Shown here: positions 1 through 8,211 of the stretch, one piece after another
How the letters are laid out: every line of letters starts with the position of its first letter
How positions within the stretch are numbered: position 1 is the first letter of the stretch
DNA from: Candidatus Kapaibacterium sp.
Lineage (GTDB): Bacteria > Bacteroidota > Ignavibacteria > Kapaibacteriales > UBA4661
Assembly: GCA_025055035.1 (NCBI GenBank)
Contig: JANWZB010000007.1
Coordinates: 1-50,659 of the forward strand
Direction of reading: 5' to 3'
DNA length: 50,659 bases
Made by a program: the position numbers and the translations under genes
The notes under the pieces: model-generated
What the model saw: the letters and a program-made list of their open reading frames with translations, nothing else
What the model was told of the DNA's origin: nothing
Database searches by the model: none

Positions 1-692
1 TCTTTAATCCTGTAAGGAACGAAGCTATAGATTGGAGATTCCGCTTGAATTTTCTCCAAGTTCGCCAGCAAATTGTTAGTCTGGGTGGTGTGCCAGCGTA
101 CAATACAGGTGGCTTTGGTCAGGCGCTCGGCACATTCCGCATCGAGGAAGGATTACCACCAACAACTATGATTGGCGTACAAACCCGCATTGTCAACAAT
201 ACTGTCGACAGAAGTACGATTGCTGGCGATGCCCAACCAAACTTCAACCTTGCTTTCTCTAACGACTTGCGTATTGGAGATTTCACATTCTACTTCCTGA
301 TTGACCACCAAAATGGCGGTCTTACGGTAAACCTGACACGATTCCTTACCGACAACGGTCGCATCACCCCCGATGGCATCAGAGCACAGCGCGCCCGCTT
401 AATTGCTAATGCTCGCAAAACACAATGGATTGAAGATGCTACTCACACACGCTTACGCGAAGCCAGCATCATGTACAATCTCAGCCGCGAAACACTCTCC
501 GCGCTTTTTGGCGAGGCTGTTCCCTACGCACGCATCGGTGTTACAGGACGGAACTTATACCTCTGGACAAACTACAGTGGTTACGACCCTGAAGTCAGCA
601 ACTTTGGGAATGTTGCGATTGGTGGGAATATCGAGGTAACACCATTTCCATCCTCTCGCGCTGTATTTCTGACTATTCAATTCGGACTCTAA
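1..692 (+). CDS. SusC/RagA-family TonB-linked outer-membrane receptor, C-terminal part only (5' truncated by window)
   Basis: The reading frame is open from base 3 with no stop upstream, so the ORF-track start at 45 is an internal methionine and the gene begins outside the window. About 230 residues remain. They show the C-terminal beta-strands of a SusC-type barrel: a typical NLYLWTNYSGYDPEVS stretch, then a final strand ending IQFGL, in the usual position for BAM recognition. SusC proteins form the outer-membrane channel that imports oligosaccharides or peptides together with a SusD lid and TonB energy. A SusD gene follows 34 bases downstream in the same direction, so the two form a SusCD pair. 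The substrate cannot be read from this fragment. Confidence 0.9.
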   Translation, partial: FNPVRNEAIDWRFRLNFLQVRQQIVSLGGVPAYNTGGFGQALGTFRIEEGLPPTTMIGVQTRIVNNTVDRSTIAGDAQPNFNLAFSNDLRIGDFTFYFLIDHQNGGLTVNLTRFLTDNGRITPDGIRAQRARLIANARKTQWIEDATHTRLREASIMYNLSRETLSALFGEAVPYARIGVTGRNLYLWTNYSGYDPEVSNFGNVAIGGNIEVTPFPSSRAVFLTIQFGL

Positions 693-726
693 CTATGATT
701 TCATCGCAAGAAAGGATTATAGCATC

Positions 727-2082
727 ATGAACATCATATTGCTGAAACATCGCCTTAGTGGTTATGGCAGCGTTCTTGTGCTAAGCATTGCATCATTACT
801 CTGCATTCCATCCTGCCAGAGCCTCGATTTTCCTGACCCTAATGCTCCAACATTTGAATCTGCTTCAGTACAAGCCCTTGTAACAGGATTAGAATCTGGC
901 ATGCGGCTTGGCATTTCGAACTACATTTACGGAACTTCTGCCGCCGGGCGCGAAGCATATAACCTTGATGGTCTGAGCGACCCGCGATGGATTGTAGAAT
1001 ATATTGCTGGCAGACTCGATCCGAACGGTCCGTTTGTTGCGCCATTCTGGGGACCGCGGTATCGTGTTATGGTTGCTGCACAAAAGCTACTTGATCGTGC
1101 TAAATCCTTACCCGCAAATAGTGTAGAGCGAAATCGCATCGAAGGCTTTGCAAATACAGTCATTGGTCATCAGCTTATGGCTGTTGCTTCTGTCTTCCAG
1201 CGACTTACCATTCAAATACCTGCTCCCGACAACCCACGCGAGGTGAATCTTGTTGCCCCTTCGGAAGGGTATGCAGAAGCAGCACGACGCCTTGATGCTG
1301 GCTTTGCTGCTTTACAAAACGCTGGCACAACATTCAGCGGCGGACCAAATGGATTTACTCTCTCACGTGGATACACAGGCTTTAATACCCCTGCAACATT
1401 CGCCCGCTTTAATCGCGCTCTACGCGCACGCCTAGCAGCATGGCAAGGAGATTATGCAACTGTTCTCAGTGCTTTGCAGCAATCGTTTATCGTGGCGGAC
1501 ACTGCTCAAATGCGCCTCGGCTGTTACCTCGTCTTCGGCACTGGTCCCGGCGACCTTGCTAATACTGTCTATGAGCCACCAATGGCAGCAACAATACGCT
1601 TTTGGGTACACCCTTCATTTGAGCGCGACTGTGAGAACCCAACTCAAGACCGCCGATTTCTCAATAACGTCGCTCCTACTCGACCAACCTTTAGCATCGA
1701 CGGGCTTACGGCAACGCGTCCTTTTGCGGTCTTTAAAAGCAACGTTGACCCAATTCCTATCATACGGAATGAAGAGCTGCTCTTGCTACGAGCAGAAGCC
1801 AATATTCGCGGAGCATCGCCAAATATTGACGCTGCACGCAATGACCTTAACATCATTCGCCGCGCTGCTGGCGTTCCAGAATACACCTCGACAACCTTTA
1901 CTGCATCTAATGCTCTCGACCGCTTGCTCTATGAGCGCCGCTATTCGCTTTTTGGTGAAGGACATCGCTGGATTGACATGCGTCGCTTCAACCGCCTAAG
2001 CCAGCTGCCTATTGATCGACCAGGTGATGTTATTCCACAGTTCTACCCCGTTCCCACAACCGACGGTGGTGGCACGAATTAG
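727..2082 (+). CDS. SusD/RagB-family outer-membrane lipoprotein
   Basis: 451 residues. The N-terminus carries a hydrophobic signal followed by a lipobox ending IPSC, so the protein is probably lipidated at that Cys and exported to the outer membrane surface. The C-terminal third has the classical SusD signature: NEELLLLRAEANIRG, a DAARNDLNIIRRAAGV helix, then RLLYERRYSLFGEGHRW and a DMRRF motif. SusD proteins bind glycan and act as the hinged lid of the SusC channel encoded just upstream. No glycosidase gene follows, because the transcription unit ends at the hairpin at 2110-2153. Substrate is unknown. Start chosen at the ATG that gives an intact signal peptide. Confidence 0.93.
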   Translation: MNIILLKHRLSGYGSVLVLSIASLLCIPSCQSLDFPDPNAPTFESASVQALVTGLESGMRLGISNYIYGTSAAGREAYNLDGLSDPRWIVEYIAGRLDPNGPFVAPFWGPRYRVMVAAQKLLDRAKSLPANSVERNRIEGFANTVIGHQLMAVASVFQRLTIQIPAPDNPREVNLVAPSEGYAEAARRLDAGFAALQNAGTTFSGGPNGFTLSRGYTGFNTPATFARFNRALRARLAAWQGDYATVLSALQQSFIVADTAQMRLGCYLVFGTGPGDLANTVYEPPMAATIRFWVHPSFERDCENPTQDRRFLNNVAPTRPTFSIDGLTATRPFAVFKSNVDPIPIIRNEELLLLRAEANIRGASPNIDAARNDLNIIRRAAGVPEYTSTTFTASNALDRLLYERRYSLFGEGHRWIDMRRFNRLSQLPIDRPGDVIPQFYPVPTTDGGGTN

Positions 2083-2109
2083 AATCATTCTGCACTACTC
2101 TTCGACAAA

Positions 2110-2153
2110 AAAGCCGCTTTCGTTAGGCACAGGAAAGCGGCTTTATTATTTTT
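2110..2153. terminator. bidirectional intrinsic terminator between convergent operons
   Basis: A perfect 12-bp inverted repeat (AAAGCCGCTTTC at 2110-2121 with GAAAGCGGCTTT at 2133-2144) encloses an 11-base loop. It is followed by ATTATTTTT on the + strand, and the minus strand reads into a T-run made by the CAAAAAA preceding the stem. It lies 28 bases after the SusD stop and 20 bases beyond the stop of the minus-strand GHL10 gene, so it should end both units. Confidence 0.9.
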
Positions 2154-2172
2154 GCCTAGACCTACAGAGCAT

Positions 2173-3312
2173 TCACTTTCGAACACCATTCAACTCTTTG
2201 AAAAGCTCTGGATACTTCTTGACACCCTCAAAGAAGAAATAGACCTCGCTATTGAGTCCGCGCGAACGGTTGTGGTCAATCATCATGCGCAGAAGCTGCT
2301 CAGAAGCTACGTAAGAGCCAACCTTCAGAAGGATACCGGGCGCACACTTGTGATGATCTTTTGGGTGAATTTGCTGTGTTACAATTTTATCGAGCTCACG
2401 CTTGTAGGCATCGATGCTGTAGCGATAAACTTGCGGGCAAACAATATCTACCCAGCCTTCGCGTACCCATGTTACCCAATCTTGCAAGTATTCTTCCACA
2501 CTCCATGGATAGATGCTAGGCGACATAGAGATAAGCAGCGATGGCTTCAGCGCCTTGAGTTCTATATATATACGCTGCATATACGCGCTGAGCTTCTCTG
2601 CTCGCCAGCGTACCCATTCATAATCCTTCGCATATGGCGGAGGAAATGTCCCATGCTCAGATTTGTAGAGATTGCGAGTGTAGTCGTCGTATCCTGCTTC
2701 GCTCGGTAGCGCAGGTAAGCGGTCATCGCCTTGAATGCCGTCGACATCATACTGCTGCACAACTTCTTTTAGCAAAGCCATAATAAAATCTTGTACCTCT
2801 GGGTGGAATGCATTCATCCACTGGAACTTATTTTTAGATACGATCTTTCCATGCACATCTCGAGCAGCCCAATGTGGCTTTGCGCGAATAATTACACCAC
2901 CATCTGGCTGGTCATACGAGCACGAAAATCCAAACTCGAACCATGCTATGACCTTTATGCCGCGTGGCTTCGCCTCTGCCAAAAGTTCGCGCAAGGGGTC
3001 GCGTTGCTTATCCTCTCTTGTGAGCACAGGATCAATGCGTACTCCTGTCAATCTCTGCATAACATCACTTGGATATGTCGTCATAGCACGATTCCACACC
3101 ACAACAAATATAGTGTTAAAGCCAAGCTCAGCACAGGTTTGTACAGCAGCGCGAATCTTTTCTCGGCTGTACAGAGCATCACTGTCAACATTCGTAAGCC
3201 ATACCCCACGCACATGAGGAATCTGGTGTGCAGTCGCTTGTGTGGTAATTGTTTGAGCACATAGACAAGAATGAACAGCAATCATTCCTGCCACGCATAT
3301 GATGTTCGACAT
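2173..3312 (-). CDS. GHL10 (DUF187) family glycoside hydrolase-like protein, exported
   Basis: 379 residues with an N-terminal signal peptide cleaved near LCAQ. The mature protein begins with VRGVWLTNVDSDALY, the start of the GHL10/DUF187 TIM barrel, and continues with GFNTIFVVVWNRA, GIKVIAWFEFGF, YDVDGIQGDDR and SLLISMSPS, all family landmarks. Family members include B. subtilis YngK and E. coli DigH (YddW); DigH cleaves peptidoglycan glycan strands that have lost their stem peptides. The acidic pair in GIQGDDR and the Glu in WFEFGF are candidate active-site residues, by inference. It is the last gene of the minus-strand train and sits 13 bases after the esterase stop. A second, related protein is encoded at the head of the same train. 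The true substrate is not proven. Confidence 0.88.
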   Translation of the reverse strand: MSNIICVAGMIAVHSCLCAQTITTQATAHQIPHVRGVWLTNVDSDALYSREKIRAAVQTCAELGFNTIFVVVWNRAMTTYPSDVMQRLTGVRIDPVLTREDKQRDPLRELLAEAKPRGIKVIAWFEFGFSCSYDQPDGGVIIRAKPHWAARDVHGKIVSKNKFQWMNAFHPEVQDFIMALLKEVVQQYDVDGIQGDDRLPALPSEAGYDDYTRNLYKSEHGTFPPPYAKDYEWVRWRAEKLSAYMQRIYIELKALKPSLLISMSPSIYPWSVEEYLQDWVTWVREGWVDIVCPQVYRYSIDAYKRELDKIVTQQIHPKDHHKCAPGILLKVGSYVASEQLLRMMIDHNRSRGLNSEVYFFFEGVKKYPELFKELNGVRK

Positions 3313-3325
3313 AGGAAAGCTGTGA

Positions 3326-4303
3326 TTATGGTTTGCTCAATAGGTGATGCTGCTGGAGAAATTCTTGAATAACCATATACGCTTTCACCGTTTCCTCTAT
3401 AGAAAACCCACCATGCCCACCACGCGGAATCGTGTATAAGCGATGAGAAGCACCAGCAGCAGCTAGAGCTTCATGCAAGCGCATAGCATGAGAATATGGA
3501 ACGACAGAATCTGCATTACCATGAATAGTAAGAATAGGCGGTAGCCCTTTGCGTACATATGTTAGTGGGGAAATGCGCCTTGCTAGTTCCCTATTCTGTT
3601 CTCTCCCGAACCACCGAACAGCATACTCGCGTACATGTTCGCCCCCATCAATTTGGTCAGTAACATCAGTAATACCAAACCAGTTGATAATAGCAGCAAT
3701 ACGCGGCGGACGAGCATCCATGACACTAGCACGGTCAAATTCACTGTTTGGTGGAAGCATTCCCGCCAAAAGTGCGAGATGGCCTCCAGCAGAATGTCCC
3801 GTAACAATGAGTGCAGCTGTATCAAGCATGTACGTCTTACTATTGCGACCAATCCATCGTAGCGCAGCACGTATATCCTCCACAGCAGCAGGAGCAGGAG
3901 CAATGTGCCCTAAACGATACCCTACATTCACAACAGCAAAGCCCATCGCGAGATACGGTATAATGTGCATCTGTGCTATCTCCTTGGTTCCACTGACCCA
4001 GCCACCACCATGAATCATTATAACTGTTGGAACAGGCTGTACAGCATAGCGAGGTATATAGGCATCGAGCGTACATTCATAATTTCCTTGCCTCCAGTAT
4101 GGCTCATTCGCTAGAATGCGATACCGATTGTGCAAATCTGCAACAAGTGCTACACCCTGATACTGTAGCGCTTGGGGTCTGGTGTGCTCTTTTCCTATAG
4201 TTGGCATTTGCGCCTGCAGCTGCTGAAGCGCGATATTCAGCACGACGATAATGCCTGCAAGAGCAATGTACTGCCTTGCCGCGGTATCCATTATAGTATC
4301 CAT
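3326..4303 (-). CDS. exported alpha/beta-hydrolase (carboxylesterase/BD-FAE type)
   Basis: 325 residues. It has an N-terminal signal or anchor and then the alpha/beta-hydrolase landmarks: oxyanion-hole motif HGGGW, nucleophile elbow GHSAGG (Ser), the acid region ILTIHGNADSVVP (Asp) and the terminal His in GGHGGF. The family includes carboxylesterases that remove acetyl or feruloyl groups from sugars. In a locus rich in amino-sugar functions, de-O-acetylation of a glycan is a reasonable guess, but the motifs do not fix the substrate. It starts 28 bases after the epimerase stop and is followed after 13 bases by GHL10. A second in-frame ATG lies four codons downstream, so the start is uncertain by 12 bases. 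Confidence 0.88.
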   Translation of the reverse strand: MDTIMDTAARQYIALAGIIVVLNIALQQLQAQMPTIGKEHTRPQALQYQGVALVADLHNRYRILANEPYWRQGNYECTLDAYIPRYAVQPVPTVIMIHGGGWVSGTKEIAQMHIIPYLAMGFAVVNVGYRLGHIAPAPAAVEDIRAALRWIGRNSKTYMLDTAALIVTGHSAGGHLALLAGMLPPNSEFDRASVMDARPPRIAAIINWFGITDVTDQIDGGEHVREYAVRWFGREQNRELARRISPLTYVRKGLPPILTIHGNADSVVPYSHAMRLHEALAAAGASHRLYTIPRGGHGGFSIEETVKAYMVIQEFLQQHHLLSKP

Positions 4304-4331
4304 TATGTGTCTATCGTAGTGGTACAGAGTT

Positions 4332-5516
4332 CTACAGCTCGCTTATTGCTTCGAACGTTTTCCAGCATTGATAGAGTGCACGCGGAATATGAAAGCATCC
4401 TTTCCATTTTCCACCTTTCAGTGACAGTAGCACTTCGCCTCGGCGATTAAGATACCCAAACCACTCACCTGCGCCTGCCTGTGTATCGCGGAAGTGCTGC
4501 CATGTATATGTATGAACACGTTCTAGCCATGGCAGAACTTGCGCATCTTGAGTGTAGAAGTATGCTTTTGCTAGAGCAACCAGCGTTTCTGCGTGCACCC
4601 ACCAGAGCTTTTGGTCCCACTCTAGCTGCTGTGTCGGGTATCCTAAAACGTCCAGAAAGTAGAATATACCACCATACTCCCTATCCCACGCATGCTCCAG
4701 AATACGCAATGTTGTATCTTTACATCGTTTTATTAGCTCGACATCATCGCGACGGCGAGCAATATCCATAATAAACCACATTGCCTCAATACCGTGTCCT
4801 GGGTTGAGTAGTCGCCCATCAAAGCAATTACAGAACTCACCGTTGAGACCAACATTTTCTAGAATCAATCCTTCCCCTACGCCCTCATGGCGTAGGAACA
4901 CGCGCATGACTTCGTGAACGCACGTATCAAGGATTGCTTCTACCTCGCTGTGTGGAAGACTATCTTCTAGCTCAAGCGTTAGATTACTGAGAATCATCGG
5001 CAACGAAAAATTTTTGAGTGGGCGCGTTCCAGGAACAGCTTTATTGTATACTCCTTTCCAGTTGTGCTGCCGCCGAAGAATGTTGTGAAAAATAGATCGT
5101 GCGAGCTCCTTGTATTGATTATCACCTGTTGCAACTCCTAGTTGAGCAAATGCCATGCATGCAAAGCAATCAGAGAAAATATTATACGGCTGCACAAGTG
5201 GCTTGCCCTCGCGCGTCAGCGAAAAATAATAATTCCCCTCAGCATCTGCGCCGTAGCGTTCAAGAAATCTAGCACCATGCAATGCTACATCGAGCCACTC
5301 TTGACGCCGTTCTACACGATTGTACAGCATAGCAAATGTCCACACCTGGCGCCCCTGTAGCCAGATAAATTTATCGGTGTCATACACATTGCCATAGCGA
5401 TCTAGACACGTGAAGAATCCTCCACACTCATGGTCTATTGAGTGCTGAAGCCAGAACGGTAGAATATTGGTAAAAAGCTCATCACGATAGCATTCGGCTA
5501 GCAAGCGAAAATCCAT
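4332..5516 (-). CDS. N-acylglucosamine 2-epimerase (renin-binding-protein type)
   Basis: 394 residues, no signal peptide, so cytoplasmic. The sequence follows the (alpha/alpha)6-barrel AGE family closely: GGFFTCLDRYGNVYD and WLQGRQVWTFAMLYN near the N-terminus, LLNPGHGIEAMWF in the middle, then TQQLEWDQKLWWVHAE, GEWFGYLNRRGE and GCFHIPRALYQC. The His in NPGH and the His in WWVHAE correspond to conserved catalytic-site residues. These motifs resemble animal renin-binding protein and the Bacteroides epimerase more than cellobiose 2-epimerase, so interconversion of GlcNAc and ManNAc is the likely reaction. A good Shine-Dalgarno (AAAGGAGA) precedes the ATG. It lies between the LD-carboxypeptidase and the esterase in the same train. 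Confidence 0.88.
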   Translation of the reverse strand: MDFRLLAECYRDELFTNILPFWLQHSIDHECGGFFTCLDRYGNVYDTDKFIWLQGRQVWTFAMLYNRVERRQEWLDVALHGARFLERYGADAEGNYYFSLTREGKPLVQPYNIFSDCFACMAFAQLGVATGDNQYKELARSIFHNILRRQHNWKGVYNKAVPGTRPLKNFSLPMILSNLTLELEDSLPHSEVEAILDTCVHEVMRVFLRHEGVGEGLILENVGLNGEFCNCFDGRLLNPGHGIEAMWFIMDIARRRDDVELIKRCKDTTLRILEHAWDREYGGIFYFLDVLGYPTQQLEWDQKLWWVHAETLVALAKAYFYTQDAQVLPWLERVHTYTWQHFRDTQAGAGEWFGYLNRRGEVLLSLKGGKWKGCFHIPRALYQCWKTFEAISEL

Positions 5517-5564
5517 TGGTTCTCCTTTCTTGTTATCATCAAATTAGGTATAGAGCACATAATC

Positions 5565-6617
5565 TTACGCATGCACCGCAGGCTCAAGAAGCGTGAGTGT
5601 ACCTTGCTCAGCGTCCAGCTCAGCTTGCACTCCTATTGGATACGTGTACTTATCGTCTACATGTCCGAACTGTAAACCCGTAACAATTGGTATTCCTAAG
5701 CCTTGCAAGCGGTCTTCTAGCACTTCTTCCACGGTGAAAGAATGCGCAGCATCTTTAGGCTCGCAGTCTGTCCATTGACCAATCACAATGCCAGCACATA
5801 CCTGCAGCTTACCAGCAAGGAGAAGCTGCGTTATCATACGGTCTATACGGTATGGTTCTTCTGTCACATCTTCCAGAAAGAGCAATGCGCCTTTTGTGTT
5901 GATATCGAGCGATGTCCCTGTTGTCATGGACAATAGGGTCAAGTTTCCACCTACAAGGCGACCTCGCGCTCTGCCTGTTGCTCCTCGCGAGAGAGTTTTC
6001 CAGCCCTCTGCAGGAGGCATAACAATCGGGGAAAACGGCTTTTTAGCACTGTCGGAATCTGTCGTTAGAACCTCAAGAAAGCTCCTCTCTGTGAGTGCAG
6101 AAAATGCACCAAGTGCACCCGGACCATGAAATGTTACAAGACCGCTACGCTGATAAATCGTGTTGATAAGAGCTGTAATATCTGAGTATCCACAAATCAC
6201 TTTCGGATGCTTGCGAATGACGCTATAGTCTAGTAGTTCGAGCATGCGCATTGTGCCGTAACCGCCACGAGCACAAATAATACCATCAATTGCTGGATTT
6301 TCCACCGCAGCCATAAACTCTGCTGCACGCTCCTTGTCAGTTGCTGAAAAGTATCCGTATTGCTTTCCAGCGTTACTGCCGAGCACTACACGAAACCCCA
6401 GTTGTTCCAGATACGCTTTTCCTACTTCAACAGCACTCATTGCTGTCCAGCCAGCAGGAAACACAAGTCCGATAGTCATGCCACGTTGCAATGCTTTCGG
6501 TTTGAGAAGTTTCATTGTTTTAGACTTTGGTGATGTAGATGTCCGCTGTTGTGCGATAGCAAATGAGGGTATTATAAACGAAGCTGCCGCACCAGACAAA
6601 AGAGCACGTCGTTTCAT
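5565..6617 (-). CDS. LD-carboxypeptidase, peptidase family S66 (LdcA-like)
   Basis: 350 residues. The N-terminus (MKRRALLSG then a hydrophobic run to AIAQQ) looks like a signal peptide, possibly Tat because of the paired arginines. The S66 fold is clear: ICARGGYG, nucleophile Ser in CGYSDITAL (about residue 145), Glu in FLEDVTEEPYRIDR (about 249) and His in QFGHVDDKYTYPIG (about 319), which form the Ser-Glu-His triad. LdcA removes the terminal D-Ala from murein tetrapeptides; related S66 proteins act on microcin C7. Export would make this one periplasmic, unlike cytoplasmic E. coli LdcA. It sits between the NagX-like and epimerase genes with gaps of about 50 bases, which supports a role with imported muropeptide-like material. 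Confidence 0.9.
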   Translation of the reverse strand: MKRRALLSGAAASFIIPSFAIAQQRTSTSPKSKTMKLLKPKALQRGMTIGLVFPAGWTAMSAVEVGKAYLEQLGFRVVLGSNAGKQYGYFSATDKERAAEFMAAVENPAIDGIICARGGYGTMRMLELLDYSVIRKHPKVICGYSDITALINTIYQRSGLVTFHGPGALGAFSALTERSFLEVLTTDSDSAKKPFSPIVMPPAEGWKTLSRGATGRARGRLVGGNLTLLSMTTGTSLDINTKGALLFLEDVTEEPYRIDRMITQLLLAGKLQVCAGIVIGQWTDCEPKDAAHSFTVEEVLEDRLQGLGIPIVTGLQFGHVDDKYTYPIGVQAELDAEQGTLTLLEPAVHA

Positions 6618-6667
6618 AGTGTTGCCAAGCCTTGACGGTGTAAATTAATTAATTTGGCACGCTGTGT

Positions 6668-8149
6668 TTATGTTCGCCAGAATATTTTACGACGCGTCCA
6701 CCACTGCGTTATACCAACAACACACACTGTAAACAGCACACCACGCAAGAATCCAAGCCATGCACCACGAAATGCTGTTTCGTACCATGTATCAAGTCCC
6801 AGCAAGCGAATAATGGGCATCACTAGCATTCCGCCTGTAACATACGCAATCATTGGGTTTTGACCGCACTCTACAATGCCTATTACGCAGTATCGTAGAG
6901 GCTTCCACAGCCTTACTGTCTCAATGCAGCAGTGCAGTGATATCAGGAACAAGAAAGCGAGACCATCAGTCAGAAAGTAGTAAGACAACGTCGATTTATC
7001 CTTCTTGATGCCGCCTTCAAACACTTCGAATGTGAGCCCCAGCAAGAGCCAGTATATGCCCCAATACCACAACTGGTGATACAAGCGGCCTACTACTGTA
7101 GCGCTTCTATCACGCTGAAGTAACCAGGTTCCTATAGCGATAAGTGTCAGATTCACAACCATGTTCCACCAAAGTTCACGAGTGTATAGCCCAACAAGGT
7201 TGGCTGGTATAAATGCACCACTTACACAGGCAATGGGAATGTAACTCACTGGTAAGCGCAAGATACCTGTACCATCTTGCTGCTCTTGCTCAGCATCGTG
7301 CTGTGCATTGAGTAGCATTTCTCCTGCAACAGTACCAACAAGCACGATAAACAGATACTGCAAAAAGTAGACTTTGAAGAGGCATGGTGCAGGAGTAGCA
7401 AACCATAGCCAATGCTGCCACGAACCAACAAACTGCGGCTCGTGTAGCGACAAGCGTATACCAAGAAAAAATACTAGCAGCCCTAAGCGCAGCAGAACAT
7501 TGTCGCGCGTGAAGAGCCATACAATCGCACCTGCAACCGCCACATTTGACAGAACAAGCAGGATAATATCACTGCGGTACAAACTCCATCGTGTTCCAAA
7601 CTCTGGATGCTCTGGATACGGCAGCACTATGACGAGCGTTCCAATAAGCACAAAACCTGCAGCACGCAGCAGAATACGCCAGTGCTGGGTGAGCATAGAT
7701 GTGTCAGGGAAGCGCACAAAGACAAGAAATAACAGTGCATAGCCTACGATTCCAACACATGGTGCAAGCCATGCAGGCACGCCTACCTGCTCCGGATGAG
7801 AACGAGCGAATGTTGTGATATGCTGCACAACGATAGCAAAGAATGCGAGAAGTATCCCACGCTGAAGAATGCGAGCAACTGTAGCAGCATACGCACGCAA
7901 CGTCGTTGGGAGCGCTCTGTGGCGGAAAGAATAAGGAATTGCCGCACCCATCGAGAATAGAAAGAAGGGAAAGACCAAGTCTACCCACGTAATACCTGGC
8001 AGTGTTGGAATAAAGCGATATTCAGGCGGCGGCACCTGCGCATGATACATCCATGCAGGAAGCTCACCGCGAAATGTAACACTCCCCGAGAGCACCATAC
8101 CCAGAATAGCAATCCCGCGAAGAGCATCAAGGCTCAGACTGCGTTTCAT
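6668..8149 (-). CDS. NagX/HGSNAT-like polytopic membrane protein (DUF5009/COG4299)
   Basis: 493 residues with roughly eleven or twelve hydrophobic segments. The N-terminus RSLSLDALRGIAILGMVLSG, followed by TWVDLVFPFFLFSMGAAIP, is the hallmark of this family. It includes lysosomal heparan-alpha-glucosaminide N-acetyltransferase and bacterial NagX, the latter linked by genome context to N-acetylglucosamine use. The protein could transport or acetylate an amino sugar at the inner membrane; the sequence cannot decide. It begins 62 bases after the SusD stop, and a strong hairpin lies in that gap. The LD-carboxypeptidase follows after 50 bases. Confidence 0.85.
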   Translation of the reverse strand: MKRSLSLDALRGIAILGMVLSGSVTFRGELPAWMYHAQVPPPEYRFIPTLPGITWVDLVFPFFLFSMGAAIPYSFRHRALPTTLRAYAATVARILQRGILLAFFAIVVQHITTFARSHPEQVGVPAWLAPCVGIVGYALLFLVFVRFPDTSMLTQHWRILLRAAGFVLIGTLVIVLPYPEHPEFGTRWSLYRSDIILLVLSNVAVAGAIVWLFTRDNVLLRLGLLVFFLGIRLSLHEPQFVGSWQHWLWFATPAPCLFKVYFLQYLFIVLVGTVAGEMLLNAQHDAEQEQQDGTGILRLPVSYIPIACVSGAFIPANLVGLYTRELWWNMVVNLTLIAIGTWLLQRDRSATVVGRLYHQLWYWGIYWLLLGLTFEVFEGGIKKDKSTLSYYFLTDGLAFLFLISLHCCIETVRLWKPLRYCVIGIVECGQNPMIAYVTGGMLVMPIIRLLGLDTWYETAFRGAWLGFLRGVLFTVCVVGITQWWTRRKIFWRT

Positions 8150-8167
8150 AACACTACAGCAAACAGC

Positions 8168-8192
8168 GTAGCCCGCTAACTTAGCGGGCTAC
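8168..8192 (-). promoter_or_regulatory. intercistronic hairpin after susD (mRNA stabiliser, processing site or partial terminator)
   Basis: A perfect 11-bp inverted repeat, GTAGCCCGCTA and TAGCGGGCTAC, with a three-base loop lies between the SusD stop and the NagX-like start. There is no U-run after it on the minus strand, so it is not a standard terminator. Placed directly after SusC and SusD, it could protect the 3' end of that mRNA section or reduce read-through, giving more SusCD than enzymes. Confidence 0.7.
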
Positions 8193-8211
8193 AGCCTGTG
8201 ATCCTTATTGG

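Noticed and set aside
2152-3264. Several + strand ORFs of 150-185 residues opposite the GHL10 gene
   Set aside because: They are antisense shadows with Cys/Ser/His-heavy composition and no motif; the minus-strand frame has a full family match.
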